A stretch of DNA of 64,000 nucleotides from assembly GCA_030549495.1 (NCBI GenBank), contig JAUIRK010001006.1:355501-419500 (forward strand). The letters run 5' to 3'. Shown piece after piece: positions 56,194 through 64,000 of the stretch (position 1 is the first letter of the stretch; every line of letters starts with the position of its first letter). The stretch is from Nectonema munidae. Its lineage: Eukaryota > Nematomorpha > Nectonematoida > Nectonematidae. The position numbers and the translations under genes were made by a program. The notes under the pieces are model-generated. The model ran no database searches, was not told the origin of the DNA, and saw nothing but the letters and a program-made list of their open reading frames with translations.

Positions 56194-58018
56194 CTACATA
56201 TTTTGTGCTAGTTTTTCAAAATTTGGATCGAAATTTATAAGGGCGATTCTTAAACATGCCTGCAAATGTTCGTTAGTTAATTGAGATCTATGTTTTGTTT
56301 TTATACTATTCATCGAAGAAAAAGCAGATTTACACAAATATGTGGAACCGAAAAACGAATGGAAAGTAGCAAATACCCTCCAAATGTTGGGGTATTTATC
56401 TTTAAAAATATATTTTATAAAATCTTTCGACCCATGCATTGATTTAAGACTTAAGTCACATTTTATATTTATAAGTTCTTCTTCTAATTCAGCCAAATTG
56501 CCAATTTGTAGAAAGTCACCAATTTTTTTAGTTAAAAATTCAATACTCACGTCGTCCTTTAAGGGGTTTAGTATAAAAGTGGTGATACTTTCAATATTAT
56601 TAAAACTTTCGAATCTTTTTTCAAATTCCTTCATGAGAGTTCTTAGACTAGCTACATATCTATCCACATTTAATCTTTTTTCAGCACCTCTTTCGTCATC
56701 TAAATTCGGAAAATGTTTTAAGTCGCCACGTTCCATTGGTTTAAGTCGTATATTCAAATTTTCTTTAAATGAATTTACATGACTAACCATTTCAATTATT
56801 GATTTATCTTTGCCTTGTAATTGAGTATTTAGTAGGCTTATCTTCTTAGTAATATCGCAAAAAAAAAGCTAGATCGCAGCGCCATTCTGAATCACTCAAT
56901 TGAACATATTGATTTTTTTAGTTTCAAGAAAAATGCAAACTTTTGGTAATAGTTCTCTGAAACGAGTCAAAAATTTAGCATGGCTTAGCCATCTAACATC
57001 TGTGTGTAAAAGCAATTCATTGTGTTCTTCTCCACACTCTTTTAGCAAAGCACGAAACTCTCGACGCGATAAACTCTTTGACCTGATGTAGTTGACAGTT
57101 TTGAACGCTATGTCCATGACATGATCAAAGTTTAAAACTTTTGAGCATAGGACTTGATTATGTATGATGCAATGATAATCAATAAATCTGGGAAACTTTT
57201 CATCGCGCTTACAACGAGAAATAAAGCCATTATTGCTACCAGTCATTGCAGGGGCACCATCTGTTGTAATTGAAACCAGTTTGGAAATTGGAAAATTTGT
57301 AAGTGATATAAATTCTTTGAATGAGTTAAATATCTTCACCTCTAGTGCGTTCATTCATCGGAATTATTGTTAACAACTCTTCTACGGCTGACATGTCAAC
57401 AAAAACCATTCTGATGAAAACACAGAGTTGAGCAGTGCCAATATAGTCAGTCGACTCGTCAAACTGTAATGAGAGAACAACGCACTTATCAACATTAATT
57501 TGTAGAGCTTGCTCAAGATCTTGACTGATATCCTTTGTTCTTCGCATAATAGTATTTCGTGACAATGACAAGTTATTTATACATGTCATAATTTCGGACT
57601 TATTTTTGAAGTTTTCAAATAAAACATCTCCCGCTTTGATGAAAGCTTCTTTTACTATTTCTCCATCGCTAAAAGATTTGTTATGTTTAATTAATGTTTG
57701 AGTAATTTTGAATGAAGCGATTGTAGCAGATTTTGAGCTTGTGTTGTATTTAAAAAAGCTATTTTATTGTTCAAGCAATTCTGCTTTGAGTTGTTTAACT
57801 TTTGATTTTCTTAAGGCTGTATTTTGTGAAAAATCAATAGAATAATTTTTGTGAACTTTAAAAAAATGTCTCTCCACGTTCGCTTTTTTAGGCAATCCAA
57901 CTATTCTCTTACAAATTAAACATAAACACTTGTTATTGTTCATTACAAAAGTAGTTCTCTTCCCATTCATTATGATAATGGTAAGTTTTTCTTTTTTTAA
58001 AAGATGATCCTGGCTCAT
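56194..58018 (-). pseudogene. hAT transposase, BED finger to C-terminal dimerisation domain (broken)
   Basis: In order on the minus strand: a BED finger (MNNNKCLCLICKRIVGLPKK, then ANVERHFFKVH) from 58018; NLSLSRNTIMRRTKDISQDL; LSLQFDESTDYIGTAQLCVF; PMNERTRGEDI; VSITTDGAPAMTGSNNGFIS (catalytic block); DYHCIIHNQVLCSKVLNFDH; LLLHTDVRWLSHAKFLTRFR; and the hAT C-terminus VFATFHSFFGSTYLCKSAFS with SMNSIKTKHRSQLTNEHLQA. Almost the full domain set is present. Breaks occur at about 57765 (stop), 57340 (frame change) and 56870. It is close to SCAND3/ZBED5/GTF2IRD2-type host genes, which arose from such elements, but the breaks and nearby terminus mark it as a transposon copy. Confidence 0.9.
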
Positions 58019-58869
58019 TCATTTATCAGCCACAAAGATAAAATCAAATATAGGTAAAACTACTTCTAAAAAAAGTAATAAAAGATAGTAATAAAGGTAC
58101 TTTTATAAAAGGTTAATTTTGTAAAAAATTGGTATTAAGTTGAACATTATAAACAAAATTGCAGCAAAAATTTTTTTTAGGTTTTAAATTAAATATCAAT
58201 TGATTATTTATGTTGACAACTATTTTTTATAATGATTTTTTTCATTAATTTCACTTTTTTACATTTAATTATTTTTAATTTGATTTAATAAAATTATGAC
58301 AAGCATGCCCTTCAAATAGAAAAAAATTCAAGCAAGGATGTTATTTTTCTTAAGTTACTGTGTTGAATAACTGAAAGATTTAAAATAGATTTAGTAATTT
58401 AGTATACTTCATTATAGTAAATGTGTCACATGTGCATATAAAAAGACTAAGTTAGAATTTTTTTAACATTGACTTCAAAGGTTGCTATAAACACAAATTA
58501 GAATTTTTTATATTCAACTTTCATAGAAACTTGCATATGGTTACTATTGTTCAGTAAGGCAAAATGAGACACTGAATTAACGAAAAAAAAATTAAATTAT
58601 AAGTAGATTAAAAAAATGTTTCTTAATAGATCTGACAAAAAATACACATCATTCTACTTAATACTTTTCCTTTAAATTATAAATTATTGCTTTATTACAT
58701 AAGATTAAATTTAATATAATTTTCCTATTTCAAACCTTAAAAAAAATTTTTTTTTTGAAAATTGTAGTCATAAAAGTAAATTTTTTTTAATCATTTCGAT
58801 ATACCGAAAAACAGTTCTACTAAATGTCTTAGTGTCACAATATGTCTAAAAGAATTCTAAAAATATTTA

Positions 58870-59085
58870 AAAAGGTTCATAGTCGCAACGTCGAAAGCCA
58901 AAATGTCCGAGACGAAAACGTCCTAAAACCAAAACTTCCAAAACGTCCGAAAAAAATGCGTGTGAAATACAAAATGTCTTAAAATCTAAACATCTTAGAA
59001 TTAAAGAGTTCTAAAACCAAAAAGCTTAAACTGAATTGTTTAGAACTCTTAAGTCGTTTAGATTTCAAGATATTTTGGACCCGAA
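58870..59085. repeat. AAACGTCC-type short repeats with a hairpin
   Basis: AAAATGTCCGAGACGAAAAC, GTCCTAAAACCAAAACTTCC and AAAACGTCCGAAAAAAATG show a loose 12-18-bp period. From 58972, AAATGTCTTAAAATCTAAAC with AGAGTTCTAAAAC is mirrored by GTTTAGAACTCTTAAGTC and GTTTAGATTTCAAGATATTT, about 45 bp per arm. Probably a small foldback element inside the hAT 5' region. Confidence 0.6.
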
Positions 59086-59711
59086 AAAAAGACTAATTTA
59101 TAAATTTAATGCAATTACAAAGACTAGCAAAATTTTATATGTGATTTTTAAAATTTATATCATCAATCAGACCAATTCTACTGCATGATGAAAAGATAAT
59201 CAAAGTTAAATAAATAGCATACCACCGGAAATAATATAAGCTTCTCAAAGCTCTTAATTGGTAACATAAATGCATAGGTTTGCAACATATAGTTGTCATA
59301 CCCAACATATAATGATAATACAATGTCCTTAATTTCCTCATCATCTTGAAAAATATGAGGATTATTTATGGAAGGGAAGTGTGATGTTGCGCATAGAAAA
59401 ATTCTAGCCTAAAATAAGAAATCTTTATCAATATGATTGATTATTATTAACTATGCGAAAAATTGGGAAAACCCAACTTCATAAAACATTCACATAGATA
59501 ATATGATAGAAACGGAAATTCATAAGAAAAAAAATTGATCCAACAATTAATTTCTGGTTTATTCCTTAATTGTTTATAAACTACTTGAGGTCTACTTTCT
59601 TGAGCTTGGTGGTCGACCGCGGGCGACTTCTTGGACACCTCTGATCTATACCAACTAAAAATACTAAAATCATGTCATTTACCGTAACTCAAAACCTCAT
59701 TACTCTTTCCT

Positions 59712-62605
59712 GATGAAATTGTATTTTCTTCTAATTGTCCTGAAACTCTCAGTTTTTTTTATATCAATATTCGTAGTCTAAGTTGTAATTTCGATCAATT
59801 AATACTTTTTTTATCTCCTTACCTATCATGCCTTGACTTAATAGTTTTAACTGAAATATGGCAACCTTCAAATGAGCTGTTGTTTGATGTTCCCGGGTTT
59901 AAATATAAATTTTTCAGTAGAGAAAAAAGAGGAGGTGGAGTGGGAATCTTTTTTAAATCGTGTTTCAAACTGTCCTTTTCCGAAACATTCACCTATGGTG
60001 ATAATATTTGTGACTTTCTGATTTTAAAATTACTTATTTCAAATTCTCACTATTACATAGGTGTTTTCTATCGTCCCCCTTCCTCAGATTTGAGAAGCTT
60101 TCTCCTGTGGTTAGAAGAATTACCTACGTATCTTCTTAATTTAAAATCTATTATATGTGGATACTTCAATGTAAATTTTTTGAAAATCAATGAGGATAAA
60201 TTTTGTGAAGAGCCCTTTAGTATCTTTTTACAAATTGGTTTCGCACCGATTATCACAAAAATGAGTCATTCTTCGGGATCACTTATAGATAATGTATTAA
60301 TTCAACTGTCCTCTCTCGACAACTCATGTAATAGCAGACATATCTGACCACTATGGTAACTTAGTCTCAATAGAAAACTTTTTTGAGAAAACTCTTTCCA
60401 CCAAGCACATTTCATATCGAAGAAATTTTTCTAACTTCAACTATAAAGTTTTTTATGAAAAATTACAGAATGCTGATTTTACGAATGTTTTTGTAAGCAT
60501 TGATGTTAATTCTGCATTTGATACCTTCTATCAGATTTTCAAAAATAATTTGAATTGAGCTTTCCTTTAGTTGCATATAATAACGTTATAATTTCCAATC
60601 TATGGTTTAAAGGTAATCTTGCCTATAAAAAGCAAAAAGAATATCTCTTCAAAAAGAACAAGCAATCTCCTAATACATATAATTTAAATGCTTATAAATC
60701 CTTCTTATCATATTATAAGTCACCAATTAGACTCGTTAAGAGCAAATATTACTCCGAAAAGCTCACTAACACTAAAAATATCTGGAAGACTTTAAATAAC
60801 CTCTTCAAACCAAAACAATCTGCAGCCGGTCCTTTCACCCACGATGAGTTTCTTCAAGCCTTTTCATTACCGGAAAGCGTAGTCAACTCTCAATGTTTTA
60901 ATTTTTCTGATAAAATTATCCCTTTTAACCAGTTTTCGTTTTATTCAGATACTTTTGATACCAATGATATAATAATTGCAATCAAGTCTCTAAAAAATCT
61001 CAAAACTAAGGGCGACGACGAAATCAGTCTTCGTTTGATCATAAAAATACTTCCTTTGCTCATCCCTCCCCTTCTTCAATCTAAGCTATATCTCTGGCAT
61101 TTTTCCGGACCATTTAAAACATGCCCAAGTCATTCCAATATTAAAATCAAACAAACCTTACTCATCTATTACTAATTATCGACCCATATCTATTCTCTCT
61201 AATTTTTCAAAAATCCTCGAACGAATGGTCCTCACAAGACTTACAGAATTTGTCAACAAATATAAACTAATCTTCAACCATCAATTAACTGTAAATCTAC
61301 TGAAACCGCCATTATAATACTTCTTAATAGAATCTGTAAGGGGTCGTTCACAATTGACGTCAACCTTTTTTTTAAATAAATTTCAACCCCCTCCCCCCCT
61401 CATGTCAACTTTTAGATATATCATCACTTAACAAAATCAACTTATGTCAACTTTGGATACCCCCCCCCCCCCTCCCCAGTTTTAGTTGACGTCAATTGTG
61501 AACGACCCCTAATTCTTTCTATAGTCCGAGATCTTCGCTTTGTGTTTTTCTCGACCTTTCTAAAGCCTTTGATAATATTAACCATAAAATTCTCCTTCAC
61601 AAACTTTACAGGATGGGTTTCAGATCAAAAATTTTCCTCTGGTTTAAAAGCTATCTTGAATCTCGGAGTTTTTACATATACAAAGATAATTTTAAGTCCT
61701 CATCCGGGCCCATCGAAACTGGAGTTCCCCAAGGCTCCATACTAGGTCCTTTCGTGTTTTTATGATATATTAATGACTTACCTATATATCTCTTGGATCA
61801 CTGTTCACCCATTTTATATGCAGATGATATTTGTTTACATTTTAACCTATTTAGTTATTTGAAGTATGATAATCAGATCAATAATGTACTCGGATTAGTC
61901 CATACTTGGTGTGATAAGAATCTCTTGAACTTAAACTTGAGTAAATGTAAATATGTTGTTTTTTCCAAATTTAATAGAAATGATTCTCATGAAATAACTA
62001 TTAATAATTATAAATTAGAGCGTGCCGAACATTATACCTATCTCGGACTTACACTTTCTTCGAATCTCTCATGGACCTACCACATAAAAAACTTGATTAC
62101 TAAAATCTCACGTCTTTATGGAACCTTCTTTAGATTACGGCATTTTCTAACTTCTAAAACCAGGACTACTCTATACTATTCTTACGTTTACCCTCATTTA
62201 ATATATTGCAATATCTTTTGGTCCACAAGTAATTTCACATATATAAATAAACTACTACGAGTACAAACAAAGTGTATAAAATCCACTAACTGCAATAATG
62301 AAAAAAACTTAATTACGTTCTTCAATATATAAGAAATTAACACCTATCTTTTATGCATGCTTTATTATAAACTATCATTCAAAAATCACTATTTTTCTGA
62401 TATCTTTTCATATAATAATAGTATTCATTCCCACTTTACTAGATACAATCATCTTCTTCATTTTCAGTCTTTTGACAATAACAGCTGCTTTAAGAAAATA
62501 ATTTATGGTATCTATCACAATATAAATAGATTTTATAGTGATCTCGATTTCTCTAACCACTTTAGATTTAAAAACGCTGTTAAAAAAGAAATAATCAATC
62601 TTTAA
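59712..62605 (+). pseudogene. LINE ORF2, endonuclease-reverse transcriptase (broken)
   Basis: Endonuclease: IVLTEIWQPSNELLFDVPGF, KRGGGVGIFFKSCF, IGVFYRPPSSDLRSF, IICGYFNVNFL (canonical GDFN now GYFN), then ISDHYGNLVSIE after a frame change near 60335. The linker and RT include YSEKLTNTKNIWKTLNNLFK, HAQVIPILKSNKPYSSITNY, RPISILSNFSKILERMVLTR, LCVFLDLSKAFDNINHKILL, GVPQGSILGPFVF and SPILYADDICLHF. The YADD box is intact. Thumb: YTYLGLTLSSNLSWTYHIKN and YPHLIYCNIFWSTSN. Around six breaks plus the 170-bp MITE at 61340 inactivate it. Confidence 0.85.
61340..61509. mobile_element. 170-bp MITE with TAA target duplication (PIF/Harbinger-like)
   Basis: The left end GGGGTCGTTCACAATTGACG then TCAAC; the right end GTTGACGTCAATTGTGAACG then ACCCC: perfect inverted repeats of 25 bp. 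TAA occurs on both sides (61337-61339 and 61510-61512). Skipping the element and one TAA restores the LINE frame (LNRICN then SFYSPRSSLCVFLD). A 3-bp T(T/A)A duplication fits PIF/Harbinger. The perfect ends imply a young insertion into an older LINE. Confidence 0.95.
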
Positions 62606-62925
62606 TCTTTATGTACAAATTTAACTTCTGCTTGCATTCTTTTTTTCCTCTTTCTTTTCCATTTTTTTTTCTTTTTTTTGCTCTTTCGATAAAGAATGTT
62701 ATTCTTGAATCCTGCTTTATACTGGCTTCCAAATGCGACAACTGGACGTTTATCTCGATGGCTTCTTGCTTCTTTGAACTCCTGATGCTTGCTCGTGTTC
62801 ATTAAACTTCTCCTCACCTAATGTGTCGTTCAATCCTTCGTTTGTGAAAAGATTCCACATGTCCATCTCAGCTTGATATGGAACTTGTTTTGTTTACTTT
62901 AAATAAATAAATAAATAAAAAATAT

Positions 62926-63329
62926 TTTTATGTCACCCATTTTCTTGCCAGGCCAATTATTTAAATTAAAAAATTATTTTGTGTTATCAAACTTACTATT
63001 ATAAAATAATTATATTATTATTCTTAATAATTATTATATTTTAAGTTATTATTATAATATAAACAATTTTAATTAAAAAAAAAAGATTAATTTTTTATAA
63101 TTCAATATTAAATTAATAATTTATATTAATTTTAACTTGAGAATAATTCTTATATGTATATTTAACTTATTCTTTGAATATTTAAATTTGTTTTCATCTG
63201 TTTCGGTGTATTTGGGTAAAAAGTCTCACCCCTCCTATAAAACTTGTTAAAAAGAAAAAAATATAGGCTCAAATATCACTGTTTAATTTTTAAATTTAAA
63301 TTCTAGCAGTACCATTTTATTTTACTTTG
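62926..63329. other. No gene recognised; extremely AT-rich
   Basis: Nearly pure A/T at 62990-63130 (TAATAATTATTATATTTTAA-like). TGTATTTGGGTAAAAAGTCT at about 63207-63226 resembles the right arm of the MITE at 24839-25151, but no left partner was seen. Confidence 0.5.
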
Positions 63330-64000
63330 TTATGATTTTTTACGTTTGTCCTACTCTAAATTTTTGCAAAACAAACTTTCCTTCTTTACCAGTTATAAAA
63401 TACCTAGGTGTTTATTTTACCCCAACCCTAATTGGAAATATAATTTTGATCATAAAGATGAAAAAAATTTCTTACTTTTCCACCTTAGGCCCATGCGCTT
63501 TTGCCATCTTTTCACCTAATTGTAAAAAAACCTCATTTTCTAAATCTTATAATCTTGGTTTCTTTTCCTCCTCATTTTTCTGAAGGGTGTAGTCTACTTT
63601 TTGCCTTTAAGTATCTACAATCAATTAAGTACACTTTCACTCACTTCTCCTTAATCTTTATATTTATTGACTCTCTCTCTCTTATTCAAATTCTTATTCA
63701 TAAGTCATCTAATTATTTCTATTTTATCTCTCTACTTGTCCCTTAGTAATTTTTTCACCCTTAGACTAGTTTGGAGTCCTAGCCATCAGGGTTTACAAGG
63801 AAATGAGTTTGTGGACAGAATGGCAAAAAGGGCACTTCACTTCCCAACAATTGTATTTTTCACCTATTTCAGCCTTCAAAAACATTATAAAACAAAAAAT
63901 TTACGTTTATTGGAAAGAAGAATGGGATAAAAGTAAGTATAGTAATAAGTTTTACATTCCTTGCATAAAAAAGCTTGAAATATCTCTTGGAAATATGGAC
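63330..64000 (+). mobile_element. LINE with RNase H domain, continuing past the window end
   Basis: LPVIKYLGVYFTPTL then, one frame over, NWKYNFDHK match the RT thumb (YLGV.fD..L.W..HI). At 63760-63830 TLRLVWSPSHQGLQGNEFVD then RMAKRALHFP matches the RNase H C-terminal motif with its conserved His and Asp. At least two frame changes are present. RNase H points to an I/R1-like group, as for the fragment at 53890-54568. Confidence 0.75.

Larger units (their letters stand above)
56042..59643 (-). mobile_element. hAT transposon (Charlie/SCAND3-like), about 3.6 kb
   Basis: The left terminus CAGGGGTGGCCAAACTTC is at 56042. A candidate opposite terminus, read on the minus strand from 59643, is CAGAGGTGTCCAAGAAGTCG; they agree at 12 of the first 14 bases. 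Flanking octamers TCCTATAG and ATCTATAC agree at five of eight, so the pairing is plausible but not proven. The transposase runs on the minus strand from 58018 to 56194. It was inserted into or beside the LTR element. Confidence 0.7.
59690..62925 (+). mobile_element. LINE (Jockey/CR1/L2 group), broken, with nested MITE
   Basis: Endonuclease starts FFYINIRSLSCNFDQL near 59750. RT and thumb pieces follow, and coding ends at 62605. The 3' region ends in an (AAAT)n tail at about 62900-62922. No RNase H. The 3' untranslated part has a pyrimidine-rich stretch (62640-62690). ORF1 is missing, so it is 5'-truncated. Confidence 0.85.

Overview
This is AT-rich animal nuclear DNA, most likely from an arthropod, although the species cannot be fixed from sequence alone. 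The evidence for a metazoan is a GT-AG split gene with a TATA box and poly(A) signal, several LINEs of the Jockey/CR1/L2 group, and DNA transposons of the piggyBac, hAT and Tigger/pogo types. There are no bacterial operons, rRNA genes or CRISPR arrays. Mobile elements of many ages, repeatedly nested in one another, make up most of the window.

The only convincing host gene is on the minus strand, from about 18.4 to 8.2 kb. It has a TATA box, a 29-residue signal-peptide exon ending in a GTAAGT donor, a phase-matched acceptor at 8783/8784, a second exon with a cysteine-free, basic-rich tail containing a duplicated FFGSLNK motif, and an AATAAA signal. It encodes a 165-residue putative secreted peptide precursor. 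Its intron of about 9.5 kb holds a Tigger transposon, a LINE fragment, MITEs and a SINE.

Region by region. 0-3.2 kb: two broken CENP-B/Tigger-type elements, a satellite fragment and a broken gene of a multicopy uncharacterised family. 3.2-6.5 kb: degraded minus-strand LINE. 7.5-8.0 kb: hAT tail. 8.2-18.4 kb: the peptide gene and its intronic elements. 18.7-21.9 kb: hAT remnants and a LINE fragment holding a hAT MITE. 21.9-30 kb: three TTAA or inverted-repeat elements, including a nearly complete piggyBac (24489-27689). 30-33.3 kb: nothing recognised. 33.3-39.2 kb: a hAT interrupted by a TTAA-type element that holds a 160-bp satellite, a 28-bp minisatellite and a broken piggyBac transposase. 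39.2-42 kb: old LINE. 44-45.2 kb: TTAA-bounded segment with a hAT tail. 45.6-49.85 kb: young LINE with an intact ORF2. 49.9-52.9 kb: second copy of a TTAA element with two subterminal repeat arrays, inserted in a LINE zinc knuckle. 52.9-56 kb: LINE pieces, then a fossil Ty3/gypsy-like LTR element. 56-59.6 kb: hAT. 59.7-62.9 kb: LINE split by a 170-bp MITE. 63.3-64 kb: LINE with an RNase H domain, running off the window.

Coordinates of old elements are approximate unless a target-site duplication is given. All family calls rest on reading motifs by eye; no database search was possible.
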